Source of the DNA: Arthrobacter sp. Y-9
Lineage (GTDB): Bacteria > Actinomycetota > Actinomycetes > Actinomycetales > Micrococcaceae
Length of the DNA: 64,000 nucleotides
NCBI RefSeq assembly: GCF_029690065.1
Contig: NZ_CP121463.1
Span: 806,001-870,000 of the forward strand
Direction: 5' to 3'
Shown piece by piece: positions 47,733 through 55,669 of this stretch. How positions within the stretch are numbered: the stretch's first letter is position 1; each line of letters begins with the position of its first letter. The translations under genes and the position numbers were made by a program. Under the pieces are notes generated by a model. That model worked only from the letters and a program-made list of their open reading frames with translations, did no database searches and had not been told where the DNA came from.

Positions 47733-48572
47733 TCAGGCCGCCAGGCGCTTGCGGACGAAGGCGGAGAGCTGATCCACCACCACGATCAGGACGAGCACGA
47801 TGATGATGTGGGTCAGCATCGCATCGAAGCGGAAGGTCTTGATGGACTGGTTGATGAGCAGCCCGATGCCGCCCGCGCCCACGAGTCCGAGGACCAGCGA
47901 GGAGCGGACGTTGACGTCGAAACGGTAGAGCAGCAGACCCACGAACTGGGGCACGACCATGGGCAGCGTCGCGTTCGCCACCTGCTGGATCCGGTTGGCG
48001 CCGGCCGCGCGCAGGGCCTCCTGCGGGCCGGCGTCGATCTCCTCCATGGCTTCTGCCCAGAGTTTGCCCATGACACCGGTGTTGTGGCAGATCAGCGCCA
48101 GCACGCCGGGGAACGGCCCCAGGCCGACGGCCGTCACGAAGATCAGCGCGAACACGATGTCAGGGACCGCGCGGAAGAACGACAGGATGGCGCGGGCCAC
48201 CTGGTAGACCCAGCCCGCGGGGCTGGTGGTGCGGGCGCCCAGCACGGCGAGCAGGAGGGCCGTCGGAATGGAGAAGGTCGTCCCGAGCAGACCGATCCAG
48301 AGCGTCACCAAGGTGGCGTCCAGGCCGGGCTGGATGGTCTTCTCCCAGTTCAGGTCCGGCGGGAAGGCGTCCGCGAGGAACTGGGCCATGCCCTTCCAGC
48401 CGTCCACCAGCAGCTGCGGCTGGAAGTCGGTGCCCTGGATCGCCAGGACATGGAGGAACACGACGACGGCGGCCACCACCGTCCAGCGGAGCCAGTGCTT
48501 CCGCCCGCGCAGGGCGGGCCGGGGGGCCTTCCCGGGCCGCGTGGCCACGGGCTTCAGGGTCGGCGCGCTCAT
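47733..48572 (-). CDS. phnE: Phosphonate ABC transporter permease
   Basis: This 279-residue permease has about six membrane helices and the binding-protein-dependent transport motif EALRAAGANRIQQVANATLP, which contacts the ATPase. It matches PhnE: LFTLWIGLLGTTFSIPTALL-like helices, FFRAVPDIVFALIFV and VRSSLVLGLVGAGGIGLLI. Its ATG overlaps the stop of phnC by 4 bases (ATGA). It forms the phosphonate importer with phnC and phnD upstream. Confidence 0.92.
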   Translation of the reverse strand: MSAPTLKPVATRPGKAPRPALRGRKHWLRWTVVAAVVVFLHVLAIQGTDFQPQLLVDGWKGMAQFLADAFPPDLNWEKTIQPGLDATLVTLWIGLLGTTFSIPTALLLAVLGARTTSPAGWVYQVARAILSFFRAVPDIVFALIFVTAVGLGPFPGVLALICHNTGVMGKLWAEAMEEIDAGPQEALRAAGANRIQQVANATLPMVVPQFVGLLLYRFDVNVRSSLVLGLVGAGGIGLLINQSIKTFRFDAMLTHIIIVLVLIVVVDQLSAFVRKRLAA

Positions 48573-49333
48573 GCCGCCACCTTCCTGTCCGGTGCGTAGA
48601 GGTGGTCCAGCTGGGCGGCGCCCAGCCCGGACACGGGGGAATCGAACACCATGCGGCCGTTCATCAGGCCGATGGCGCGGTCCGCATGACGCAGCGCGAG
48701 GTCCGGCTGGTGGAGGACCGCCGCCACCGCGAGGCCGTGCTCATGAGCCAGGCCCGCCAGCAGCTGCATGACCTGCTCGGCAGCGTGGGGGTCGAGGGCG
48801 GAGACCGGTTCGTCGGCCAGCACCACATCGGCCCGCTGGCACAGGGCTCGGGCGACCGCGACGCGCTGCTGCTGCCCGCCGGACAGGCGGCTCACGCGGT
48901 CGTGGGCGCGGTCCGCGAGTCCCACGCGATCGAGGCAGTCCATGGCCTCCTCCAGCACGGAGTCCGGGAAGAAGAGCGGGCTCAGGCTGCGGCCTGTGCT
49001 CATCCGGGCGAGGGCGCCGGTGCAGACGTTCTCCAGCGCGGTGCGGCGGGGGACCAGGTGGATCTTCTGGAAGATCATGGCCGCCTTGCCGCGCGCCTGC
49101 TGCAGGGCGCGGCCCTGCAGCAGGCCGAGGTCCTGCCCGCCCAGCTTGATGGTCCCGGCGTCGGGTTCGGTGATGCCCATGACGCAGCGCAGCGTCGTGG
49201 ACTTCCCCGAACCGTTGGCTCCGAGGAAGGCGACGAGTTCCCCGGCGGCGACCGTGAAGTCGACGCCGTCCAGGACCTTCCGGCCGCCGAACGATTTGGC
49301 GAGGGAGGTCACCTCAAGCAGCGGGCCGGTCAT
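48569..49333 (-). CDS. phnC: Phosphonate ABC transporter ATP-binding protein
   Basis: The 254-residue ATPase of the importer has Walker A GANGSGKST, Q-loop FQKIHLVPRRTALEN (the PhnC pattern), signature RLSGGQQQRVAVARAL and Walker B VVLADEPVSALDP. It energises uptake of a phosphonate, phosphite or related anion. The start codon shares one base with the phnD stop (TGATG), and the stop overlaps phnE, so the three are translated as a coupled unit. Confidence 0.93.
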   Translation of the reverse strand: MTGPLLEVTSLAKSFGGRKVLDGVDFTVAAGELVAFLGANGSGKSTTLRCVMGITEPDAGTIKLGGQDLGLLQGRALQQARGKAAMIFQKIHLVPRRTALENVCTGALARMSTGRSLSPLFFPDSVLEEAMDCLDRVGLADRAHDRVSRLSGGQQQRVAVARALCQRADVVLADEPVSALDPHAAEQVMQLLAGLAHEHGLAVAAVLHQPDLALRHADRAIGLMNGRMVFDSPVSGLGAAQLDHLYAPDRKVAA

Positions 49334-50274
49334 CAGAGGTTCTTCTCGGTCAGGTTGAGGGCGGTGGCGAGGTCGAAGAGCGGCTGGTAGTCGTCCTTCG
49401 TGACGGCGACCATGGGGCCGGGAGGGGTCACGTCGAGGAAGGCGCCGACCTTGGCGACGTCCTTCGTGTCGAGCTGAAGCAGTGCCTCCGCGACGGCCTT
49501 CTTGAACGCCGGGTCGGCATCCTTGCGGACCGTGATCGGGTCGTTGGGGATGGGGTCGGAGGCCCAGATCTGGCGGAAATCGGAGGCCTTGAAAGTGCCC
49601 TCCTTGGTGGCGGTGGCCAGGGTCTGCGTGTTGATCTCGGCAGCGTCGACCTTGCCGTTCTTCAGCGCGAGCAGGGCTTCCGGGTGGCCGCCGGCGTAGT
49701 CCAGCTTGACGTCCTTCTCCGCGATGCCCGCCTTCTGCAGAGCGTAGCGGGGGAGGGCGTCACCGGAGGTGGAGCCGTTGGAGCCGAGGGCCAGGGTCTT
49801 GCCCTTGAGGTCGGCGATGGACTTCAGCGGGCTGTCCTTGGGCACCCAGATGCCGGCCTTGTAGCTCGAGAGCTTCTTGTCCGCGGTCGCGAAGGACGCG
49901 AGCGGCTCGGCGCCGGCCTGCTGGCTGGCGAAGACGAAGCCCAGCGGGCCGAACTCGCCCAGGTCGAGCTTGCCGTTGCGCATGGCGAGGACTTCGGCGG
50001 CGTAGTCGTCGACCACCTGGACCTTGACGGGGCAGTTGAGCTTCTGGGACAGGGCGTCGGCCAGGACGTTGTAGGCCGGGATCAGCTTGTCCGGGGCCTC
50101 GTAGGGCTCGATGCCGAACTTGATCTCACCGTTGGGGCACGTGGCGGAGGCGCCGCCCGCCGAGGCGGTGCCCGTGCCGGCCTGAGAGGTGCCGCCGCAG
50201 GCGCTGAGGGCGAGTGCCGCGGTGAGCGAAAGGGCCGCCGTGGCGGTGATCCGGGCGCGCGAAAGCTGCTTCAT
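49333..50274 (-). CDS. phnD: Phosphonate/phosphite-binding lipoprotein
   Basis: The 313-residue protein is the solute-binding component. Residues 1-26 are a lipoprotein signal peptide with lipobox LALSACG (Cys26). The mature part is a type II periplasmic-binding fold of the PhnD family (IKFGIEPYEAPDKLIPAYNV, then ALGSNGSTSGDALPRYAL, the Ser/Thr-rich anion-binding loop). It is anchored outside the membrane and delivers the ligand to PhnE. The gene follows the FAD oxidoreductase gene by 51 bases on the same strand. Confidence 0.92.
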   Translation of the reverse strand: MKQLSRARITATAALSLTAALALSACGGTSQAGTGTASAGGASATCPNGEIKFGIEPYEAPDKLIPAYNVLADALSQKLNCPVKVQVVDDYAAEVLAMRNGKLDLGEFGPLGFVFASQQAGAEPLASFATADKKLSSYKAGIWVPKDSPLKSIADLKGKTLALGSNGSTSGDALPRYALQKAGIAEKDVKLDYAGGHPEALLALKNGKVDAAEINTQTLATATKEGTFKASDFRQIWASDPIPNDPITVRKDADPAFKKAVAEALLQLDTKDVAKVGAFLDVTPPGPMVAVTKDDYQPLFDLATALNLTEKNL

Positions 50275-50325
50275 GATGATCCTTTGAGAAAGAGGTGCCG
50301 GAGAGGCGGGAGGGGAAGGGAGTGG

Positions 50326-51477
50326 TCAGGCGAAGAGGGAGTCGATGGTGCGCTCGGCCAGGCCGAACGAGAGCGTCATACCGACGCCCGAGGTGACGGA
50401 CACGGCGGTGACCTGCGGGAGGACCTCCTGCTGGAAGAGCGGTGCGATCTCCGAGGAGGCGTAGACGCCCTGCCACCGCTCGATGACCCGGGGCCGTGAT
50501 CCCAGGGTCGCCTCGAGGTGTTCCAGCAGGGTCTCGGCGACGGACTCGTCCAGGAACGGAGGGGCGCTCTGGTGGTAGTGGTGCGAGTCGCCCAGCAGGA
50601 GGGAACCGTCCGGCCGCTGGGTGAACATGACGTTCGCGCCGATCTCCAGCAGCTCGGGCGCGGTGGTCGAGACCTCGTCGCGCAGGGCTCCTGCCGCGGC
50701 GGTCTCGACGAAGGCGGGGTAGCGGAGCATGGAGGTGGCGGTGAGGACCGCGGGGCCCAGGTGGAAGCCGTCCGGCATCCGGCCCAGAGCCATGGTGAGG
50801 GAACAGCGCTGGATCCGGTGGGCCGCCGCCTCCTCCGGGAAGAGGTGGTCCAGATCGTGTCCGACGCACACCACGACCCGGGAGGCGGTGAGGTCGCCGC
50901 GGGAGGTGCTGATCCGGACGCCGCCGTCGGGCAGCGGGGTGAAGCCGGCGGCCGTCGTGTTCCAGGAGACCTCGGCGTTCGGGAGCGAATCCAGCCAGGA
51001 GGCGATGCGGGCCACGGTCGTGCGGGGGTCGACGCGCAGATCATCGCGGAGGAAGGCCCCGCCGATCAGGCCGGGCCAATCCGCCTGCGTGCCTGCGGGT
51101 CCGAGCTTGGCGCGGGTGGCGGCCGCGTCGAGGACGGTGACCTGGCCCGGTTCGCGGGCGGCGGAAAGTTCGTGCAGGACGGCGAGCTCGGCCTCGGTGC
51201 GGGCGACGACGACGGCCCCCGAGGTGGCGGCCCAGAAACCGGCGAGTTCGGAGAACTTGAGCCACTGCCGGCGGGACGCCTGGGCCAGCTCGTACAGCTC
51301 GCCGCTCTGGGCGGTGATGCAGCAGTGGCCGAAGTTCCGGATGGAGGCGCCCACGGCCTGGTGATCCCGGTCGATCACGCGGACGGTCAGGCCGCTCTCG
51401 GCGGCGACGGCGGCATGGGCCAGGCCCACGATGCCGGCGCCGACCACCAGGAGGTCGGTTGAGATTTCCTTGTTCAC
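50326..51477 (-). CDS. FAD-dependent amine/glycine-oxidase-type oxidoreductase of phosphonate catabolism (TIGR03364-like)
   Basis: The 383-residue flavoprotein has the D-amino-acid/glycine-oxidase fold: GAGIVG (13-18), the sequence HQAVGASIRNFGHCCITAQS and the substrate-domain MLRYPAFVET. It resembles the TIGR03364 family, proposed from context to act on aminophosphonates. The GTG start gives MNKEISTDLLVVGAGIVG. As first gene of the operon with phnDCE, and divergent from a phosphonatase-like hydrolase gene, it probably oxidises 2-aminoethylphosphonate or an N-methyl form to phosphonoacetaldehyde. No PhnW transaminase occurs in the window. Substrate identity is inferred. Confidence 0.85.
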   Translation of the reverse strand: MNKEISTDLLVVGAGIVGLAHAAVAAESGLTVRVIDRDHQAVGASIRNFGHCCITAQSGELYELAQASRRQWLKFSELAGFWAATSGAVVVARTEAELAVLHELSAAREPGQVTVLDAAATRAKLGPAGTQADWPGLIGGAFLRDDLRVDPRTTVARIASWLDSLPNAEVSWNTTAAGFTPLPDGGVRISTSRGDLTASRVVVCVGHDLDHLFPEEAAAHRIQRCSLTMALGRMPDGFHLGPAVLTATSMLRYPAFVETAAAGALRDEVSTTAPELLEIGANVMFTQRPDGSLLLGDSHHYHQSAPPFLDESVAETLLEHLEATLGSRPRVIERWQGVYASSEIAPLFQQEVLPQVTAVSVTSGVGMTLSFGLAERTIDSLFA

Positions 51478-51525
51478 GGAACCAGCGTGCAGGAGCCGGA
51501 GCCTGCGGTTCAACCCCAGACAGCG

Positions 51526-51540
51526 GTTGTATAGACAGCT
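51526..51540. promoter_or_regulatory. GntR/HutC-type operator candidate upstream of the phosphonate operon
   Basis: GTTGTATAGACAGCT contains GTATAGAC, which fits the HutC-subfamily core GT-N-TA-N-AC. It lies about 49 bases upstream of the FAD oxidoreductase start and overlaps a minus-strand TATACA that could be its -10. Confidence 0.5.
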
Positions 51541-51549
51541 TCATGCAGT

Positions 51550-51591
51550 GTTCACCCAAGGCCGGGTCCGTTCACACACAATTCACCCAGC
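51550..51591. promoter_or_regulatory. PHO-box-like direct repeats (PhoP site candidate)
   Basis: Three 11-base units resemble the actinobacterial PHO-box unit G(G/T)TCAYYYR(G/C)G: GTTCACCCAAG (51550-51560), GTTCACACACA (51570-51580) and ATTCACCCAGC (51581-51591). The last two are exactly adjacent; the first is offset by nine bases. They sit between the divergent phn operon and the GntR gene. Confidence 0.6.
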
Positions 51592-51625
51592 TCGGCGCAT
51601 CTTCCCCGGTTTCTCCGGGAAGTGC

Positions 51626-51642
51626 ACTTGTATGATCAAGTC
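51626..51642 (+). promoter_or_regulatory. Leaderless promoter -10 box embedded in a palindrome, GntR gene
   Basis: A perfect -10 TATGAT (51631-51636) ends six bases before the GTG start. It is the centre of the palindrome ACTTG-TATGAT-CAAGT (51626-51641), a likely autoregulatory operator. Confidence 0.55.
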
Positions 51643-52404
51643 GTGAGCATTCAGCCGACATCACCGCTGCACCGCCGCCTGAGCGAAGAGTTCATGGCCC
51701 GCATCAACAACGGCACCTGGCCGGCCGGGAGCCGTCTCCCGAGCGAGGCCGAGCTGTGCCGCGAATTCGGCACCAGCAGGGGACCCATCCGCCAGGCGCT
51801 CGCCTTCCTCAGGAGCGAAGGTGCCATCAGTGGCGGGCGCGGGCGCTCGCCGGTGGTGCGGGGCGGCGTGCCGTCCCAGTCTTTCTCCACCTTCAACTCC
51901 TTCACCGAGTGGGCCCGGAAGATGGGCAAGGAGCCGGGCCAGCGCACCGTGGAGGTCGCCATCCGGCAGGCCGGCCCCGAAGCCGCGGCGGCCCTGGACA
52001 TCGCGGTGGGGGACAAGGTGGTGGACGTCGTGCGGGTCCGGTACCTCGACGGCGAGGTGGCGATGCTGGAGACCAGCACGTTCATCCACGAGGTGGGCCG
52101 CTTGCTCCTCGACTTCGACACCGACGGCGGTTCCATCTTCGAATTCCTCCGGCAGCAGGGCATCAGGATCCACAGCGCCCGCCACACCATCGACGCGGTC
52201 GCGGCCTCCCCGGCTCAGGCGGAGGCGCTCGGGACCCAGCCGGGTTCGCCCCTGCTCCGCGAGCGGCGACTGACCGCCACGGAGGACGGGACGCACGTGG
52301 AGTTCGCCGAGGACTGCTACCTGCCGGGCATCACCAACTTCAGCATCGACAACACCGTGGAACAGCGGGCAGCGCTGATCCGCATCCACACCGAAGGACA
52401 CTGA
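51643..52404 (+). CDS. GntR-family (HutC subfamily) transcriptional regulator
   Basis: The 253-residue protein has an N-terminal GntR winged helix (SPLHRRLSEEFMARINNGTW, then LPSEAELCREFGTSRGPIRQ) and a UTRA effector domain (about 85-245). The GTG was chosen over an in-frame GTG 21 bases upstream because a perfect -10 box ends six bases before it, giving a leaderless transcript. It is one base from the downstream hydrolase gene and divergent from the FAD-phnDCE operon, so it is the local regulator of phosphonate use. The effector would be a phosphonate or its aldehyde. Confidence 0.92.
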   Translation: MSIQPTSPLHRRLSEEFMARINNGTWPAGSRLPSEAELCREFGTSRGPIRQALAFLRSEGAISGGRGRSPVVRGGVPSQSFSTFNSFTEWARKMGKEPGQRTVEVAIRQAGPEAAAALDIAVGDKVVDVVRVRYLDGEVAMLETSTFIHEVGRLLLDFDTDGGSIFEFLRQQGIRIHSARHTIDAVAASPAQAEALGTQPGSPLLRERRLTATEDGTHVEFAEDCYLPGITNFSIDNTVEQRAALIRIHTEGH

Positions 52405-52405
52405 C

Positions 52406-53095
52406 ATGACGCATCTGGTCGCCTGTGACATGGCCGGCACCACCATCGACGAGCACGGCGACGTGTACCGCGCCCTGGCTCAGAGCGTGGAGGAGGCGGG
52501 GGTGTGCACCACCGAGGAGGACGTCCAGGCTTGGATGGGCGCGGACAAGGTGGAGGCCATCACGGCGCTGCTGAAGCTCGGGGGCCACGACGCCGACCCG
52601 GCCACCGTGGCGCACTCCTTCTCCCGCTTCCGCGAGATCCTCGCCGCCCTGTACGCGGAGAACCCGCCCACCGCCCTGCCGGGCGTCGAGGAGGCCCTGA
52701 ACGGGCTGCGGGCACGCGGCGTGAAGGTGGCCCTGACCACCGGCTTCTCGGCCGACGTCGCGCATCCGCTGCTGCACGCGCTGAACTGGACGACCGCGGA
52801 CGCCCCCGACGCAGGCCAGGCGGCGCTCGTGCTCGACGCGGTGGTCACGAGCGATGAGGTGAGCGCGGGCCGGCCCGCGCCGTTCATGATCCACCGCGCC
52901 ATGGAGCGCACGGGGGTCCTGGACGTCCGGGACGTCCTCGCGGTGGGGGACACGGTGAACGACCTGCAGGCCGCCGAGCACGCCGGGGTCCGCGGGATCG
53001 GAGTCCTCACCGGCAAGCTGGGCCGCGAGGAGCTGGCGGCGCACCCGCACGAGGCCATTCTCGAGTCCGTCGCGGATCTCCCGGCGCTCGTCTGA
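52406..53095 (+). CDS. Phosphonatase-like HAD hydrolase (phosphonoacetaldehyde hydrolase type)
   Basis: The 229-residue HAD-fold enzyme has the nucleophile motif DMAGTT (Asp8), as in phosphonatase PhnX, and a cap-domain Lys48 in WMGADKVEAITALL that aligns with the Schiff-base lysine of PhnX. HAD motifs II and IV are LTTGFS and VGDTVNDLQAAEHAG. It fits the TIGR03351 phosphonatase-like group and should cleave the C-P bond of phosphonoacetaldehyde to acetaldehyde and phosphate. The ATG begins two bases after the GntR stop codon, so the two are co-translated. Confidence 0.87.
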   Translation: MTHLVACDMAGTTIDEHGDVYRALAQSVEEAGVCTTEEDVQAWMGADKVEAITALLKLGGHDADPATVAHSFSRFREILAALYAENPPTALPGVEEALNGLRARGVKVALTTGFSADVAHPLLHALNWTTADAPDAGQAALVLDAVVTSDEVSAGRPAPFMIHRAMERTGVLDVRDVLAVGDTVNDLQAAEHAGVRGIGVLTGKLGREELAAHPHEAILESVADLPALV

Positions 53096-53111
53096 AAGAC
53101 GCCGCAGGACA

Positions 53112-53163
53112 GCGAAACGGCGACGGCCGGTGGAATCTCTTCCACCGGCCGTCGCCGTTTCGC
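53112..53163. terminator. Strong bidirectional terminator (23-bp stem)
   Basis: Bases 53112-53134 are the exact reverse complement of 53141-53163 around an ATCTCT loop. It separates the convergent hydrolase and sugar-binding protein genes. Confidence 0.9.
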
Positions 53164-53214
53164 TTGCCCCGCTCAGCGGAGCCGGTTCACCTGAGGGGAA
53201 TCACTCCCCGGGGA

Positions 53215-54312
53215 TCACTTGGTGATCGGGCCGAGGACCGGATCGCCTTCGTAAGCGGTCTTGACGTTCTCCTTGGTCACGATGACCGGGGGGAGCAGGA
53301 AGGCCGGAACGACCTTCACGCCGTTGTTGTAGGACTTGTCGTCATTGATCTCCGGCTTGTTGCCGGCCTGCAGACCCTTGACCATCTCGAGAGCGTGCTC
53401 CACGAGCTTGCGGGTGTCCTTGTTGATGGTGGAGTACTGCTGACCCGCCATGATGGACTTCACGGATTCGACCTCGGAATCCTGGCCGGTGACCACGGGG
53501 GTCGGCTTGCCGGCGGCCTTGACGGAGGTCAGGATGGCGCGGGCCAGGGTGTCGTTCGGGGAGAGCACGCCGTCCAGCGAGGCGGAGCCGTAGCTGCCGG
53601 CCAGGATGGTGTCCATGCGCTTCTGGGCGTTCTCAGCCTTCCAGCCCTGGGTCACGGCCTGCTCGAAGCTCTTCTGACCGGAGACGACCTTGAGGGTGCC
53701 GTCGTCGATCTTCGGCTTGAGCACGCTCATGGCGCCGTCGAAGAAGACCTTCGCGTTGGCGTCATCCGGGGAGCCCGCGAAGAGCTCCACGTTGTACGGA
53801 CCGCTGGCCTTCTTGGCCTTCATGCCGTCGAGCAGGGCCTGGCCCTGCAGCTCGCCGACCTTGAAGTTGTCGTAGGCCACGTAGTAGTCCACGGCGTCGG
53901 TGTTCTTGACCAGGCGGTCGTAGGCGATGACGATCGCGCCGTTGTCGTGGGCCTGCTTGAGCTGGGTGCCGAGCTGGGAGCCGTCGATGGCGCCGACCAC
54001 GATGACCTTGGCGCCCTTGGTGACCATGGAGCTGATCTGGTTCTGCTGCTCCGAGACGCCACCGTTGGCGAACTGGACGTCAGCCTTGAAACCGGCTCCG
54101 GTCAGACCGTCGTTGAAGAGCTTCTCCGCGAGGACCCAGTTCTCACTGGTCTTCTGCGGAAGAGCGACGCCGATCAGGGCGTCCTTGGCGAAACCGGCCG
54201 CGCCGGAGGCGTTCCCGCTGGAGCCGGACTCGCTGCGGCCACAGGCCGTGAGAGCCAGCGCGGCGATGGCGGTGATGGCGGCGACTTTGCCCGCTTTTCC
54301 GAACATGCGCAT
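53215..54312 (-). CDS. chvE: Multiple-monosaccharide ABC transporter substrate-binding lipoprotein (ChvE/MmsE type)
   Basis: The 365-residue protein carries a lipoprotein signal (lipobox LALTACG) and a type I periplasmic-binding fold (IGVALPQKTSENWVLAEKLF, then VIVVGAIDGSQLGTQL and AYDRLVKNTDAVDYYVAYDN). It matches ChvE, which binds galactose, arabinose, glucose and related monosaccharides. GAAAGAGATTGCACTC precedes the ATG. It is the last gene of the transporter operon. Confidence 0.9.
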   Translation of the reverse strand: MRMFGKAGKVAAITAIAALALTACGRSESGSSGNASGAAGFAKDALIGVALPQKTSENWVLAEKLFNDGLTGAGFKADVQFANGGVSEQQNQISSMVTKGAKVIVVGAIDGSQLGTQLKQAHDNGAIVIAYDRLVKNTDAVDYYVAYDNFKVGELQGQALLDGMKAKKASGPYNVELFAGSPDDANAKVFFDGAMSVLKPKIDDGTLKVVSGQKSFEQAVTQGWKAENAQKRMDTILAGSYGSASLDGVLSPNDTLARAILTSVKAAGKPTPVVTGQDSEVESVKSIMAGQQYSTINKDTRKLVEHALEMVKGLQAGNKPEINDDKSYNNGVKVVPAFLLPPVIVTKENVKTAYEGDPVLGPITK

Positions 54313-54380
54313 GAGTGCAATCTCTTTCTATTGGTGATCCGGCGGCACGGGAGTGCCGCAGCGGTTCGGGGTGTTCGGCC

Positions 54381-55610
54381 TCAGGCGGCCTTGGTTTCGG
54401 TTTTGGATCCGAAGTTCTTGAGCAGCAGGCCGGTGATGGACCGCTTGCCCTGGGACTTGTTGTAGACGTCGAACGCGACGGCGACCAGGAGCACCAGACC
54501 CTTGATGATCTGGGTCCAGTCGGCGCCCACGCTCATGAGCTGCAGACCGTTGTTCAGCAGGGCCATGACGAGACCACCGACGATGGAGCCCACCACGGTG
54601 CCCACACCGCCGGAGACCGCTGCGCCACCGATGAACACGGCCGCGATGGCGTCGAGCTCCCAGCCCACACCGTCGAACGGGCCGGAGGCGGTGGACCGGG
54701 CGACGAAGATCATGCCGGCCAGACCCGCCAGGATCGACATGTTCATCATGACCAGGAAGTCGATGCGCTTTGCCTGTACGCCGGAGAGCTCGGCTGCGTG
54801 CTTGTTGCCGCCGACGGCGTAGATGTGGCGGCCGACGACCGTGCGGGAGGTGATGAAGCCGTAGACCAGGACGAGGACCGCGAGGATGATGCCCGGCACC
54901 GGGAAGGACGTGCCCGGACGGCCGGTGGCGAAGAGGTACGTCGCGTAGGCGATGGCGCCGCAGATGAGCACCAGACGGGTGACGACGACCCACATCTCGT
55001 CGACGTCGGCGCCGAGGGCCTGCGCGGCCTTGCGGCGGCGCAGCTCGCCCCAGATGATGGCGGCGATGGCGGCGAGGCCCAGGAGCAGGGTGAGGTTGTT
55101 GTATCCGGTGTCCGGCCCGATCTCCGGGAGGTAGCCGGCGCCGATGGTCTGGAAGTCACCCGGGACCGGGATGGTGTTGGACTTGCCGAGCAGCTGGTTC
55201 AGACCGCGGAAGAGGAGCATGCCGGCCAGCGTGACGATGAACGCGGGGATGCCGATGTAGGCCACCCAGAAGCCCTGCCACGCTCCCACGATCGCGCCCA
55301 GCAGCAGGCCGATCAGGATGCCCACCCAGGAGGGGACGCCCCAGTCCCGGACGATCAGGGCGACGCTGATGCCTACGAAGGCCGCCACCGAGCCGACCGA
55401 GAGGTCGATGTGCCCGGCGATGATGACGAGCACCATCCCGATCGCGAGGATCAGGATGTAGGAGTTGCCGTTGAAGAGGTTGATCACGTTTTCGGGCGTG
55501 AGGGTGATGCCGCCGGTCAGGATCTGGAAGAAGACGATCAGGAAGACGAGGGCGAAGATCATGCCGAACTGACGGGTGTCGCCGCCGAAGATCTTTTTGA
55601 GTGCGTTCAT
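54381..55610 (-). CDS. gguB: Multiple-monosaccharide ABC transporter permease (GguB/MmsB)
   Basis: The 409-residue permease has about ten membrane helices and the BPD_transp_2 family sequence (LFNGNSYILILAIGMVLVII, then AGHIDLSVGSVAAFVGISVA). It forms the import channel with GguA and ChvE. The longer central loop (about 195-225) is characteristic of GguB relative to RbsC. It lies between the ATPase and binding-protein genes on the same strand, 59 bases after the former. Confidence 0.92.
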   Translation of the reverse strand: MNALKKIFGGDTRQFGMIFALVFLIVFFQILTGGITLTPENVINLFNGNSYILILAIGMVLVIIAGHIDLSVGSVAAFVGISVALIVRDWGVPSWVGILIGLLLGAIVGAWQGFWVAYIGIPAFIVTLAGMLLFRGLNQLLGKSNTIPVPGDFQTIGAGYLPEIGPDTGYNNLTLLLGLAAIAAIIWGELRRRKAAQALGADVDEMWVVVTRLVLICGAIAYATYLFATGRPGTSFPVPGIILAVLVLVYGFITSRTVVGRHIYAVGGNKHAAELSGVQAKRIDFLVMMNMSILAGLAGMIFVARSTASGPFDGVGWELDAIAAVFIGGAAVSGGVGTVVGSIVGGLVMALLNNGLQLMSVGADWTQIIKGLVLLVAVAFDVYNKSQGKRSITGLLLKNFGSKTETKAA

Positions 55611-55669
55611 TGGTGATTCCTTGGGTGCGTGGTGAATGGGACCGGGGCCCCACAGCAGCGGGAGGAGTG

